A stretch of 64,000 nt of DNA from DASXZH01 sp963829965 (GCA_963829965.1 CAWHLK010000025.1:99588-163587), one strand, 5' to 3'; shown: positions 52,727-61,354, numbered from the stretch's first letter. A program made the numbers and translations. Notes: a model not told the origin generated them from the sequence alone.

Positions 52727-54298
52727 TCAGTTGCGTGTGGCAGGCTGGGAGCCAGGTAAGTTTCGTGTGTGCTTCGCCTTTGATGCTACGGGCGGCGGTA
52801 AAGTTTTGTTTGCAGGTGGCGACTGTTGGGGTTGAGCGAATTTCATTTGCCCTCTCGGCTTCGGAGATGCTGTTTGCGGAATGGATGGCGTATCTTTGTC
52901 AGCGGTATAGCTGATATTAAGAATTGCATCGCGGCGGATCTCAAATACCTTTGGTCTCGTACCCTCGGTTCTCCAGGAACTTGGACCACCGTTGTCATTG
53001 GTTTTGGCAAGAAAAATGAAAGTACTGTTCTGATCCAAGATGATAGTGTGACGAGCGTCTATCTCTGAAATTAATTCCTCTGGTATTGTGCCCCTGACAT
53101 TCCCAAAAGCTAAGGAGTTTGTCGGGAATGTGATCTCCACTGGAGATTTTGATGTGTAATCGCCGCCACCTCTCGATTCAGGAATATACGGAAAAACAAA
53201 CCGAGAGAAACATAAAATAGACAGATAGAACAGAGTAATTATTACGGCAGAGGTTGAGATTAACAAGAATGTTTGATGGTTATGGTTATCAATCTGCTTT
53301 AAACGGTATGTGCTACGGAACCCAAAAAACAGAATGACTAGCATAAAACAAACAAAATAGACCGAACCGAATGGAAAGTGCGATTTCACAATATGTTCGA
53401 ACCAGTGTCCTGGCCAATTCTTTCCGAAAAGAATTGCTGCCAGTGAAACATCTAAATGTTCGGCGATGGCCGCAAACACCCAGACTTGAAACAAAAAGAC
53501 AGACCATTGAATAGCGTAAAGAACCCAGCGACGAACATTTAATTTAAACCAATTAGAGTTAGAATACTTATTTGGCCATTTCCAAGGCAAAATAATAGTG
53601 GCCAAAAACGATACGAAGATGATCCCAAATAATAGAATCAGCATCCATTGCCATGTCGAGTTGTAGAACCTAATGTTGGCTTCGGATGTCTCGCAAAAAA
53701 TGGGCTGTAAAAAACAACGTGGCAATATTATGCCCAGTCCGATTATCAAGGCGGCTATCCTGAAAATGAGTCTAAAAGCTTTAAGCAACTTTTTCATTCT
53801 AGCCTGGTTTTTGTCTTTCGAAGTATTCTTCATGCTTGTAGGTTTCTCAAATGCGTCGCCTGCGAACGCAATAAGGACTGAGAAAAGAGGCAATCCGAAA
53901 TTGAAAGTTATGAGGCGTGCATATTTTCTGGCAAAATCCATGTCCGTAAAGGCTACCAGGACAAAGAAGTTCCACAACATTAGCGAGACGGTTCCTATGA
54001 CAGGGAACGTGGAGTGTAATTTCTCAATCTTAGACCCATCAAAAAACCATTTACACGAATGAATCCAAGACATTTTTATCAGCCTTCCATGACGAGCCGC
54101 CCTTATAAAGGAATCCGCGTGTTCTTTTCTCCAGAACCAGATCAGCCAGCCAAGTGGAAAGACGATAACTAAACACGCCAACAAGAAGATGCAGCCAATA
54201 TGGATATACTTCGTTCTAATAAAATCTATATCGGTTATGCCGAAGCTCTTGAAATACGTAAACTCCACTAAAAAGCCCGATCCATAAATCAACCCCAC
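52727..54298 (-). CDS. Multi-spanning membrane protein of unknown function
   Basis: A roughly 523-residue protein with about nine to ten hydrophobic helices in the first 400 residues (IGCIFLLACLVIVFPLGWLI, LMLWNFFVLVAF, LLFGIIFVSFLATIIL and others), then a soluble 80-residue domain and a proline- and glutamine-rich tail (PRGQMKFAQPQQSPPANKTL). It is AT-richer than its neighbours, which suggests transfer. The frame continues upstream of GTG 54298 for at least 28 more codons without an ATG, up to the transposase remnant, so the true N-terminus may have been removed. No family is recognised. Confidence 0.65.
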   Translation of the reverse strand: MGLIYGSGFLVEFTYFKSFGITDIDFIRTKYIHIGCIFLLACLVIVFPLGWLIWFWRKEHADSFIRAARHGRLIKMSWIHSCKWFFDGSKIEKLHSTFPVIGTVSLMLWNFFVLVAFTDMDFARKYARLITFNFGLPLFSVLIAFAGDAFEKPTSMKNTSKDKNQARMKKLLKAFRLIFRIAALIIGLGIILPRCFLQPIFCETSEANIRFYNSTWQWMLILLFGIIFVSFLATIILPWKWPNKYSNSNWFKLNVRRWVLYAIQWSVFLFQVWVFAAIAEHLDVSLAAILFGKNWPGHWFEHIVKSHFPFGSVYFVCFMLVILFFGFRSTYRLKQIDNHNHQTFLLISTSAVIITLFYLSILCFSRFVFPYIPESRGGGDYTSKSPVEITFPTNSLAFGNVRGTIPEELISEIDARHTIILDQNSTFIFLAKTNDNGGPSSWRTEGTRPKVFEIRRDAILNISYTADKDTPSIPQTASPKPRGQMKFAQPQQSPPANKTLPPPVASKAKHTRNLPGSQPATRN

Positions 54299-54404
54299 AA
54301 TTGGAATAAACCAATGAGCAATTGTGGTTGCGTGTTCTGCAAGATTCTCTCGCAGCCCATCTTTGAAGTTCCCACAAGAAGGTGGACAGGGGCGGAAGTT
54401 GTTT

Positions 54405-54945
54405 GTTGTGGTTAGTTTTGCATGAACTGCGCTTCAAATGCAACTGGCGATTGATACCCCAAGGAACTGTGGCGACGGCGTTGGTTATACCAGCTTTCAA
54501 TGCCGACAAAGAGTTGCTGGCGCGCGGCGGCGTGATCCGCTGGAATGGTCCGGCCCAGCACTTCGCCCTTGATTTTCCCGATGGCACTTTCCATCCAGGC
54601 GTTGTCATACGGATTGCCGGGCCGGCTCATGCTGGCCTCCCAGCCGTGGCGTTCCAGAAGCCCGGGTTTCTTGGCTGGCGTATTGCACGCCGCGATCCGA
54701 ATGCACCAGCAGGCCCTGGCCGGGGCGGCGCTGGGTGCTGGCCATTTGCAGCGCGCTGACCACGAGTTCGCTGCGCAGATGATCGGCCATCGCCCAGCCG
54801 ACGATCTTGCGACTCCACAGATCCATGACCAGCGCCAGATACATCCAGCCCTGGGCGGTCGGCACATAAGTGATGTCTTGGAGCCAGATTTGATTCGGGC
54901 CGGCGGGCGGCGGTCGTTGGGCCAGCCGGTTGAGGGCACTGGCTT
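54405..54945 (-). mobile_element. Truncated IS3-family transposase remnant
   Basis: Two frames together give the second half of an IS3-type OrfB: NQIWLQDITYV, WMYLALVMDLWSRKIVGWAM and VHSDRGVQYAS in one frame, and ASMSRPGNPYDNAWMESAIG and WYNQRRRHSSLGYQSP in the other, with a frame change near 54675. The first half and OrfA are absent. A TGA stop lies next to the point where it meets the DNA methyltransferase frame. It is inactive. Confidence 0.85.
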
Positions 54946-55287
54946 TTCAGTCTCTTGGAGCACTCGGTGGCTGGCGACTAGAAAAGCTGAGGGTCGTGAC
55001 TGCCGTAGTTTGGTGGCAGAGAGAAAGCGTAAGAACGGGTTGACTTCATAGGCGCGCGATTGGAGCCCAGCGAGCGCACCAGTAAGTGGAACCGTGCCGC
55101 TGCCGGAGAACGGGTCGAGCAGGACTTCACCCTTGCCAACCCCATCAGTGAACATTGCTTGCTCCACAAGTTTAGGAGAGAAGCCTTCTTTGACAAAATA
55201 CCAACGGTGGCGAGGTAATTTATCAAGGGATAGAGCGTTCGATGCGCCTTGGTCTCGGAGGGGAAAATTGGCATTGAGCGTGAACAT
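54935..55287 (-). pseudogene. DNA methyltransferase, C-terminus replaced by the transposase remnant
   Basis: ATG 55287 begins MFTLNANFPLRDQGASNALS. The protein has RHRWYFVKEGFSPKLVEQAM and the SAM-binding LLDPFSGSGTVPLTGALAG, followed by LQSRAYEVNPFLRFLSATKL. This is the start of an amino-methyltransferase (N4-cytosine or N6-adenine type; the Pro-Pro-Tyr/Asp-Pro-Pro-Tyr catalytic motif is not in the surviving part). After about residue 115 the frame runs into the IS3 fragment. It starts four bases after the nuclease stop, so it was part of the same operon. Confidence 0.78.
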
Positions 55288-55291
55288 GTGT

Positions 55292-56353
55292 TTAATCGCA
55301 ACAAACAGGTTTCGCAAACATGCGATATGGTTCGTCAAAATCAGGCCGCGTTTCGTGATAGGCGGGATTAAACTTGATTTCTTGTGCTTCGTAATGCAAA
55401 CCATCTGACAAGGTGATTGTTGCACCGGTTAAAGCACAGTCTGGGAGGTTCTTTCTTCTTGCGTCTATGATGACGAAGAAACCCTGAATGACGTGACCCG
55501 GAGCAGATCGACGTTGTTCATCCAAGTAATTCGCCAGCTGATCGGCTCCATCTTGAGCTCGCTTATCTCTGTGTTGGGCTGTCACATGCCCGTCGCTGGC
55601 AACGGAATCTCCAAGCCATTTGATTTCAACGAGCATCAGCCGATTGTTTCGCAATCGTGGTTGGACGCGGATGTCCACCGGATTCTTTTCATTCACATTC
55701 TGCTCTGGCCAAATGTCATGCTCTCCACCGAGCCGATTGTTCAGAAACTGCGTCAGAGAGTCCCGCATCAATGATTCCGGGCCGGCGGTAAAGAACAGTC
55801 GATTCTCATCATGCCATACACGGCGAAAAGTGTAGCAAGTGGATTCACGTATATTTTCACAAGCGTAGTGTTGCAATGCTTCTCGTAGATCGGAGAAAGT
55901 AGGCACAGAGAACTGGCTGCGGGCAGATGAATCTAGCCGGAGCACGGCTTTCCGCTGTGGACCTACCAAAAACTCCTCTTGCCACCCTTGATAGTGATAA
56001 ACAACTGCTGTCTTCGCCAAGTCTTCTAAAGTGGTTGACCCAAAGGTGCGAGTGTGAGGACGTCCATCACTCCCAATTTCAAAGCACAAGTCTACAATAT
56101 TCTGATTGGCGAATCCGGCAAAATCAGCAACGGGGCCTAGTGGCGGTGCTGTTCCACTAACCACTCGCCGAACGACCTTAAACACAAGGACATGTCCACT
56201 AACCCGTTCAGGTTCGACATGCTTGTAAAGTGCTTGAACGGTTTCCATCACTTTGAATATTGCATCCAAGCCCTCGTCGCCAAAGACCTCTTGGGCCATT
56301 GGAACATGCGTGTCCTTGCATACTTCAGAAATAACATCAGCGATATTCTTCAT
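55292..56353 (-). CDS. Putative PD-(D/E)xK-type nuclease, defence cluster
   Basis: A 353-residue protein of unknown family. Near the C-terminal third is NPVDIRVQPRLRNNRLMLVEIKW: Asp in PVDIRV followed about 14 residues later by Glu-Ile-Lys fits a PD-(D/E)xK nuclease core (D...ExK). The upstream part has SLTQFLNNRLGGEHDIWPE, where the helix with Glu before the core would lie. The N-terminal half (FGDEGLDAIFKVMETVQALY) is helical and not assigned. It overlaps the ATPase gene by ATGA at 56350 and leads into the methyltransferase, so it probably belongs to a restriction-like or defence module. The nuclease assignment is inference from one motif. Confidence 0.6.
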   Translation of the reverse strand: MKNIADVISEVCKDTHVPMAQEVFGDEGLDAIFKVMETVQALYKHVEPERVSGHVLVFKVVRRVVSGTAPPLGPVADFAGFANQNIVDLCFEIGSDGRPHTRTFGSTTLEDLAKTAVVYHYQGWQEEFLVGPQRKAVLRLDSSARSQFSVPTFSDLREALQHYACENIRESTCYTFRRVWHDENRLFFTAGPESLMRDSLTQFLNNRLGGEHDIWPEQNVNEKNPVDIRVQPRLRNNRLMLVEIKWLGDSVASDGHVTAQHRDKRAQDGADQLANYLDEQRRSAPGHVIQGFFVIIDARRKNLPDCALTGATITLSDGLHYEAQEIKFNPAYHETRPDFDEPYRMFAKPVCCD

Positions 56354-57138
56354 TTCTTTTTCTCAGGGATGTTGGCATTCAAACGGTAAAGAGCCGAGAG
56401 CCAAACGACTGCAGGAAGGCGCAAGTCATTGCCTCTTCGTGCGAGAGCTGTCCGCAACGCTTGAAATTGTTCGTATAGCTGAGACTGAGCCGCATCTTCG
56501 AGCAGGAATCGACTTAGCGGAGTGGATCTGGCGCGGCTGAGTTCTGGTTCATTTGCTAATGCAGTGCTGACCATGCCAACGGAGAATGCGACTGTGCTAG
56601 CGCAGGCTGCTTGTAAGCACTCCATGCGTTCTTTGTTGAGATCCAGTTGGCCAAAATCGCTTAATGATTCCTTCGCTGCCTCAGCCATATGCAACCGATC
56701 ATGCACGCGAAGAAAATATCCACGCTCGGAAAGAATTTTCACTGTCGCATCTATGTCTGGGCTGAATGGCGCGCCCAGTTCAGTGCCCATAAAAGCATAA
56801 CCAAAGCCACCAAGGCGGAATAGTACCGTAATCTCAGCATCCTCTTCGTCACCACCGTCAATGCGACCGCGGAAGTAACGGCTAGAAAAATCCCGCGAAA
56901 ATCTGTAATATTCGTCCATTGATTCAAATGTTCGGTTCGGGTCACATACGATACCGGTTAGGCAAAAATTTATGGCAGATAAGAGTGTGGACTTGCCGAT
57001 GCCGTTGGCACCTACAAGACAGAGGACTCCCTTGCTACAGGTAAACTCGGCGTTGGGATTTGCCGTAAAGAGGGAAAATCGCCGCAGACTGACTTTCTCA
57101 ATCTGAGGGAGCCGTAGTTTCGTTTGTTGTGTCGGCAT
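56350..57138 (-). CDS. SMC/RecF-like ATPase with Walker A only
   Basis: ATG 57138 gives MPTQQTKLRLPQIEKVSLRR, the usual lead-in, then FSLFTANPNAEFTCSKGVLCLVGANGIGKSTLLSAINF, with Walker A GANGIGKST. This is the N-terminal ATPase lobe of SMC/RecF/SbcC-like proteins. The later Walker B and signature motifs are not seen in the remaining 200 residues, and the following gene does not contain them either. The protein could be truncated or it may be a short ATPase type. It is the first gene of the operon with the nuclease and the methyltransferase. It has no strong ribosome site. Confidence 0.7.
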   Translation of the reverse strand: MPTQQTKLRLPQIEKVSLRRFSLFTANPNAEFTCSKGVLCLVGANGIGKSTLLSAINFCLTGIVCDPNRTFESMDEYYRFSRDFSSRYFRGRIDGGDEEDAEITVLFRLGGFGYAFMGTELGAPFSPDIDATVKILSERGYFLRVHDRLHMAEAAKESLSDFGQLDLNKERMECLQAACASTVAFSVGMVSTALANEPELSRARSTPLSRFLLEDAAQSQLYEQFQALRTALARRGNDLRLPAVVWLSALYRLNANIPEKKK

Positions 57139-57262
57139 AAAGTTTAGCTTTTCAGTTATTAGACCACGGTATGCACTGATCGTCGAGCAAGAGATCCCTA
57201 CCAAATTTGCCGATGATTTCCGTCACATTCTCCCAGCCCGCAGCTTGCAGAAGCTGCACGAC

Positions 57263-57540
57263 ATTTCCGGCAGGTATCGGCTTCCGCCTTCGTCCGACTA
57301 CGGCGCGACAGGTCCGTCTTCGCTACACGTTGACGCGACAATCCGTCTGCGTTGTCACTTCGACGCGACAGGGGAAAATGAAACGCACTGTTCCCGAATC
57401 TTTCCATAAATTTCGATCCTGCGTAAAGCTGCGCCACGCGGCAAACATGCCCAGCCCAAGCGGATTGCCACGTAAAAGGCTTTAGCCTCACGTGGCAAGT
57501 ATCGTAGGACGAAAAAGGGGTTTGGCAATTGGAAAATCTT
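57263..57540. repeat. Dispersed repeat, copy 1
   Basis: A roughly 280-bp element that starts TTCCGGCAGGTATCGGCTTC and ends near GGTTTGGCAATTGGAAAA. It contains three internal GACGCGACA units spaced by about 30 bases. The second copy at 59869-60150 matches nearly base for base, with small indels. Both copies are at gene borders and neither is coding. Function is unknown. Confidence 0.9.
57467..57496. repeat. Palindromic element inside copy 1
   Basis: GCCACGT (57467-57473) pairs with ACGTGGC (57490-57496); the middle also folds (GGCTTTAGCC). An inverted copy with a changed centre lies at 57599-57627 (GCCACGTGAGGC to ACGTGGC). It is also present in the second copy of the long repeat. Confidence 0.8.
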
Positions 57541-57598
57541 TCACAGAAGCAAACGAAGTTAACAAAGGTTGGAAACGATTTTTCTTTTTTCGTTCACT

Positions 57599-57627
57599 GC
57601 CACGTGAGGCAGCACCTTTTACGTGGC
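57599..57627. repeat. Inverted copy of the palindromic element
   Basis: GCCACGTGAGGCAGCACCTT at 57599 and onward is nearly the reverse complement of the element at 57467-57496. The pair encloses about 100 bases of A/T-rich sequence. A miniature inverted-repeat element is possible. Confidence 0.65.
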
Positions 57628-57721
57628 CTTCTGTTCATTGCCCAACTGTTTGGCAATTGTAAATCCGAGGCTGGAACCGTTGAACTTTGAATTGAAAAAA
57701 AACCCGGCCGGGGCCATCCGT

Positions 57722-58012
57722 TTATGCTGGTTCCAACACAATCTTGACCTTGCGTCCCAAGGCGCGCGCGGCCTTGCCCAGGGTGTTCAGTGTGACTGAG
57801 GCATTGGAGGCATCCAGCAACCGGTCCACCGCCGCGCGGCTGGTTTTCATCCGGGCCGCCATTTGCGTCTTGGTCAGTTCCTTTTCTTTCAAGAGGCGAT
57901 CCAATTGCAGGCTCAACGCCTGCTTCAGCGCGCGGGCCTCGACTTCGCCCAGGATGCCTTGTTCATCCAGGAAATCCCGGAAGTCGCTTCCGCGATGGTT
58001 TTTTTTGCTCAT
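57722..58012 (-). CDS. Antitoxin of a HigBA-like pair (XRE helix-turn-helix)
   Basis: A 96-residue protein with an HTH (LTKTQMAARMKTSRAAVDRL) and the downstream NASVTLNTLGKAARALG that is typical of HigA-like antitoxins. It is coupled to the toxin gene upstream by a four-base overlap at 58009. The order toxin-antitoxin is that of higBA. It would neutralise the toxin and repress the operon. Confidence 0.85.
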   Translation of the reverse strand: MSKKNHRGSDFRDFLDEQGILGEVEARALKQALSLQLDRLLKEKELTKTQMAARMKTSRAAVDRLLDASNASVTLNTLGKAARALGRKVKIVLEPA

Positions 58013-58359
58013 AGATTTTGCAAATATTGTTTTTTACGTTTCTTCGCCAATTCCAGTTCGTCGGGCGGCGTCCTTTGCTGTTTCTTGATGAAGCCGTGCA
58101 ACAGCACAATTTCCTGATCCACCATCGCAAACAGCGTCCGCGCGATGCGGTTGTCCAGCCGTGAACGGACCTCCCCAATGCCGTCACCCAAATTGTCAAC
58201 CAGCGGCTTCCCGACCGGCCACGCATATTGCACCGTCAGAATGTCCGTGCCGATGACCTTGCAGTCATCTTTCGACAATTCTTTCAGCCATTCCCGCACC
58301 GGTTCATTGCCCGCCTCCGTCTTGAAAAAGACGACATTGAGCGGGCGTTCAGCTTTCAT
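58009..58359 (-). CDS. Toxin of a HigBA-like pair (RelE/Gp49 fold)
   Basis: A 116-residue RelE-superfamily protein of the phage-derived Gp49-like type: NEPVREWLKELSKDD, then DNLGDGIGEVRSRLDNRIAR and LLHGFIKKQQRTPPDELELA. The family pattern is 'LFELR...R.ly....g..i.LLhgF.KK.qktP..ei..A'. It would cut mRNA on the ribosome. ATG 58359 is chosen over the upstream 58365. The pair looks intact, in contrast to its neighbours. Confidence 0.85.
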   Translation of the reverse strand: MKAERPLNVVFFKTEAGNEPVREWLKELSKDDCKVIGTDILTVQYAWPVGKPLVDNLGDGIGEVRSRLDNRIARTLFAMVDQEIVLLHGFIKKQQRTPPDELELAKKRKKQYLQNL

Positions 58360-58408
58360 CCGCAAAGCAGTGTATCAAAAAAGATACGTTTGTCAAATGG
58401 AGAAATAT

Positions 58409-58747
58409 TCAATTCTTGGGAAAGGTGAAGGCGTAGGGGAGATATGCGCGGCCCCGATGTTTCCGGGAACTCATCACAATTTGTGATGAGTTCGACGATC
58501 CGCCCGGCGCCGGGATCACAGATTGTGATACCAGGTGAAGGATCTCGTCCGCTTCAGCAGGTGTGAGTTGGAACATGAAGTCATCCGGGAAGCGGGCAAG
58601 ATTGCGTTTGACCGCCTGATTCAGCGCGCGGGCCTCGACCCCGTAAAGCGCGGCGAGATCGAAATCCAGGATCACCTTTTCATGGCGAATCCAGTGGACC
58701 TTCGGAGCGATGGCCGAAGGGGAAAGGGCAAGGGTGTGCTGTGGCAT
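58409..58747 (-). pseudogene. ORF6N-domain protein, truncated
   Basis: Residues 1-75 match the ORF6N domain (IRHEKVILDFDLAALYGVEA, NQAVKRNLARFPDDFMFQLT) found in phage-derived regulators. The expected continuation YLPYAFTE.G appears as AYLPYAFTFPKN and ends there. The segment between (SQSVIPAPGGSSNSSQIVMS) is longer than usual. The end has probably been lost through a frameshift. ATG 58747 is preferred to the upstream 58762 because it follows the stop of the small frame at 58752. Confidence 0.7.
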
Positions 58748-58751
58748 GGTG

Positions 58752-58883
58752 TCAGGCCGCATCCAGCAGCGATCGCGGTTGGCTCACTGTCAACCGTACG
58801 ATTTTTTCGTACGCTTCAATTATCAGTTGTCCGATTTTTTCGGACAACTGCTCATCGGCAGCGAGTTGGCACAAGGACATCAT
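58752..58883 (-). CDS. Possible 43-residue protein next to the ORF6N gene
   Basis: A frame from ATG 58883 (or 58880) to TGA 58752 reads MMSLCQLAADEQLSEKIGQL and continues IIEAYEKIVRLTVSQ. It ends four bases before the ORF6N ATG. The heptad-like helix and the tight spacing make a real gene plausible. Two DNA hairpins with a shared TTTTT loop (58795-58813 and 58824-58850) arise inside it. No family is recognised. Confidence 0.4.
   Translation of the reverse strand: MMSLCQLAADEQLSEKIGQLIIEAYEKIVRLTVSQPRSLLDAA
58795..58850. repeat. Twin hairpins with T5 loops
   Basis: CGTACGA/TCGTACG (58795-58813, 7-bp stem) and CAGTTGTCCGA/TCGGACAACTG (58824-58850, 11-bp stem) both close a TTTTT loop. They are perfect stems 10 bases apart. 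They may reflect repeated codons in the small frame or act in RNA. Confidence 0.7.
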
Positions 58884-59110
58884 AATCCGTGGAAAAGACT
58901 AAGGTTGTTTTTGGAGTTGGACGTCTTGGTTATTTTCTTCGTGGTGCAAACTTTAGCCTTTAGAGTTAGCCTTTGGCCTTTGTGTCAGTTCCCATTTCGA
59001 TCCCCAGCCCAAGCGGATTTGACAGCATCCTACGCCGCAACGCGGCGGATGCAAATGCCAAATGCTGAAGGCTAAAGGCTGAAGGAATCTTTCCACAAGT
59101 TTTAGCCGTT

Positions 59111-59456
59111 TTACTTCTTGATGCGGTAGGGGATTTTGGCTTCCGACAGGATCATGGGTTCGGATTCTCCATTGGGCGCGAGGGTGACGCGGACAGTCGC
59201 ACCGAGAACGTTCGCGACACGGCGCAACATGCTCAGGGAATGGCCTTCGTAAGACGGTGATTCGAGCCGGCTGATTTGCTGCTGGGAGGTCTTGAGTTTG
59301 CGCGCGAGGTCCTTTTGGGAAAGGCCGGCCTCTTCACGCAGCGCCGCAATCTGCAACGCCACGTCCCACGCCTCACCCGCCCGTTTCGAACCGCTCCGCG
59401 AAATCCGGGTCGCGGAGTTGCTCTTCCAGATAAGCGTCAAAGTTCGTCTTGCTCAT
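59111..59456 (-). pseudogene. XRE-type antitoxin, frameshifted
   Basis: ATG 59456 gives MSKTNFDAYLEEQLRDPDFA, then the frame breaks in a G run (59383-59389 area); the rest GEAWDVALQIAALREEAGLS and KTSQQQISRLESPSYEGHS is a normal XRE antitoxin in the next frame. Removing one G joins the halves to about 114 residues. It is the antitoxin for the upstream toxin fragment. Confidence 0.75.
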
Positions 59457-59459
59457 AGA

Positions 59460-59810
59460 TCATTTCCTTTCCTTCCAATCACGCATCCGTTCCCGCGCGG
59501 TGTCGAGGTCACGGCCCGGGATGGCCTGGCCTTTGTTGCGGATGCCGTGGACGGCGATGATGCGTCGGCCTTTTACAAAGAACCAAAGCACGCGGGTATT
59601 CAGCTTGCCGACGTGGCGCAACTCAAACAGCCCGCCGTTAAGCGCCCTGGTCAGCGGCTCGCGGTGACACTGGCGATGGCGCAGCTTCTCCAATCCCGGC
59701 CGCCACGGCTGCAAAGTCGTCGGGATCACTGGCTTTGAGTTCCAGCAGGTGACTCTTCGCACCGGCGAGCCGGCCTCCCACTGTTCGTAGAACTCTACAG
59801 TGAATTCCAT
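59460..59810 (-). pseudogene. RelE/Gp49-like toxin, frameshifted
   Basis: The start (MEFTVEFYEQWEAGSPVR) and the end (LNTRVLWFFVKGRRIIAVHG, then ARERMRDW) are in one frame, while the middle (SHLLELKASDPDDFAAVAAG) is in another. Two indels near 59720-59760 and 59690 break it. Together they give a HigB/Gp49-type toxin of about 115 residues. It ends four bases before the antitoxin start. Confidence 0.75.
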
Positions 59811-59868
59811 GATAACGCAACATCAAAAATGATGTTAAATGGTTTTCTTAATCTGACGGCACGACGTA

Positions 59869-60150
59869 TTTCCGGCAGGTATCGGCTTCCGCCTTCAGTT
59901 CCGACTACGGCGCGACAGGTCCGTCTTCGCTACACTTTGACGCGACAATCCGTCTGCGTTGTCACTTCGACGCGACAGGGGAAAATGAAAGGCACTGTTC
60001 CGAATCTTTCCCATAAACTTTCGATCCCGCGTAAAGTTGCGCCACGCGGCAAACATGCCCAGCCCAAGACCAAATTGCACGTAAAAGGCTTTCAGCCTCA
60101 CGTGGCAAGTATCGTAGGACAAAAACGCGGTTTGGCAATTGGAAAACGGA
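59869..60150. repeat. Dispersed repeat, copy 2
   Basis: A second copy of the 57,263 repeat, beginning TTCCGGCAGGTATCGGCTTC and ending near GGTTTGGCAATTGGAAAA. It has the same three GACGCGACA units and the same hairpin. Sequence identity looks high, with a few single-base indels. There is no gene in it. Confidence 0.9.
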
Positions 60151-60199
60151 GGCGGGAACCTGCTTGAGTTTTCCCGCATTTGGGATTATTTAACGGTCA

Positions 60200-60675
60200 T
60201 CGGCAAATGCCCCTGCGGAAATCGTCCAGGTTTGCGAAGCTCTGCCGCCAGACAAACAGTCCGAGTTGGTGGATTTTGCCCGCTTCTCCTCGCCCGTCAG
60301 GATGACGAAGCTGGGAGCGCCGGCTGGCCTATCCGCAGGCCCGGCCCCGCCTCGATGCGTTCCTGCGCGACTCCGCCGCCGAGGGCGACGAACCGCTCGA
60401 TCCCAAACGCTTGTGAATTCGCGCACCCGGCCGAGTTTTTGGCGGGCTTATGCGCGCTTGAGCGGCCCAACCGCATGGCCGCACGCCGCGCTTACGCGCT
60501 GTTCGCGCAAAATCCCGACCACCCCTCGCTTCGTTTCAAAAAGCTCGGCGGTTACGACCGTGTCTGGTCGGTTCGCGTCAATGAGCAATACCGCGCCATC
60601 GGCGAGCGTCACGGCGATACCATCGTCTGGGCTTGGGTCGGCACCCACAACGAGTTCGACAATCTCTTTGGTTGA
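60200..60675 (+). pseudogene. Toxin-antitoxin remnant: DUF2281-like antitoxin and RelE-like toxin
   Basis: The first part reads EIVQVCEALPPDKQSELVDF, the pattern of DUF2281-type antitoxins, with no start codon in frame and a frame break near 60290. A toxin follows: VNSRTRPSFWRAYARLSGP in one frame, then RAYALFAQNPDHPSLRFKKL and WSVRVNEQYRAIGERHGDTI in another. The last part is full length to the TGA at 60675. Two or more indels are needed to restore the pair. Confidence 0.65.
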
Positions 60676-61030
60676 GGGTCGGGAAGCTGCGGCACGACAA
60701 GTCCGCTTTGCGATTTCACGCTCTTTGCGCGGTGGATTCAGAATTCCACATCGCGGCACGTTGGCCAAAAAGGCTGAATTCTCCCGCCTTCATCCCATTT
60801 CGCTTCGCTTCGCCGAGACAAGTCCGATTTCGGCGCGGCAATCCGTCTTTGTTTCACTTCGACGCGACAGGGGAAGGCTAAAAGCCAAGGGGCTGGCGAT
60901 GATTCGCCGCACTTGGCCCGCTTCAGGTTTCATCCCCCCGCTGCCGCAAAAAAGGGCGAAGATTGAGGATTAGGAAGATGGAAGATTGGAGTTGGAAGTT
61001 GAGAAATTTAATGACTGGCAGTGAGATTGT
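60676..61030. other. Intergenic stretch with a partial repeat copy
   Basis: About 355 bases with no acceptable gene. It holds a partial copy of the dispersed repeat at about 60829-60877 (GCGCGGCAATCCGTCT and CACTTCGACGCGACAGGGG) and an A/G-rich end. Nothing else is recognised. Confidence 0.55.
60829..60877. repeat. Dispersed repeat, partial copy 3
   Basis: About 50 bases match the GACGCGACA/TCCGTCT part of copies 1 and 2. The rest of the element is missing or too diverged to see. Confidence 0.65.
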
Positions 61031-61310
61031 TCAGCGTTTGCCGCGAAGGTAGTTTTGCACTTCGTCGTGATCGCCCGCAAAATCAAAAGTCAGCACGCCT
61101 TTGTGCGCCTCAAAAATGAGCCGCCTGCCAGACCGGTGCGGCATTCGTAAAGGTGTTTGCCCAGCTTTCGTATCGCCAGCACGGTATATCGCGCGTGCGG
61201 CCAGCCAGAAAACCATCCACCATCGCTTTCAGGGTGGCTGAAACCTCCGCCTCCCGCCCGGCGGTCCGCACTATCTTTTTGAACCGTTTGGACAGTTCAA
61301 CGGAAATCAT
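61031..61310 (-). pseudogene. Small toxin-like protein, frameshifted
   Basis: The first frame gives MISVELSKRFKKIVRTAGRE and AEVSATLKAMVDGFLAGRTR. The second frame, after a shift near 61120-61150, gives HRSGRRLIFEAHKGVLTFDF and GDHDEVQNYLRGKR. Joined they make a protein of roughly 92 residues with a small mRNA-interferase or ParE-like look. No clear family is assigned. Confidence 0.45.
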
Positions 61311-61354
61311 CTTTGCTCCCGGTAAAGGGGGTCAACACCCCGCGTTTCCGCGCG

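Larger units (their letters stand above)
57139..57721. other. Non-coding stretch with repeats
   Basis: About 580 bases with no acceptable gene. It holds the first copy of the roughly 280-bp dispersed repeat and two palindromic elements that are inverted copies of each other. Short frames here are products of the repeat. Confidence 0.65.

Noticed and set aside
58795..58850. Twin hairpins as a terminator pair
   Set aside because: The loops are T-rich but no T run follows the stems on either strand, and both lie inside a plausible small frame, where repeated codons (SEKIG, YEKIV) explain them.
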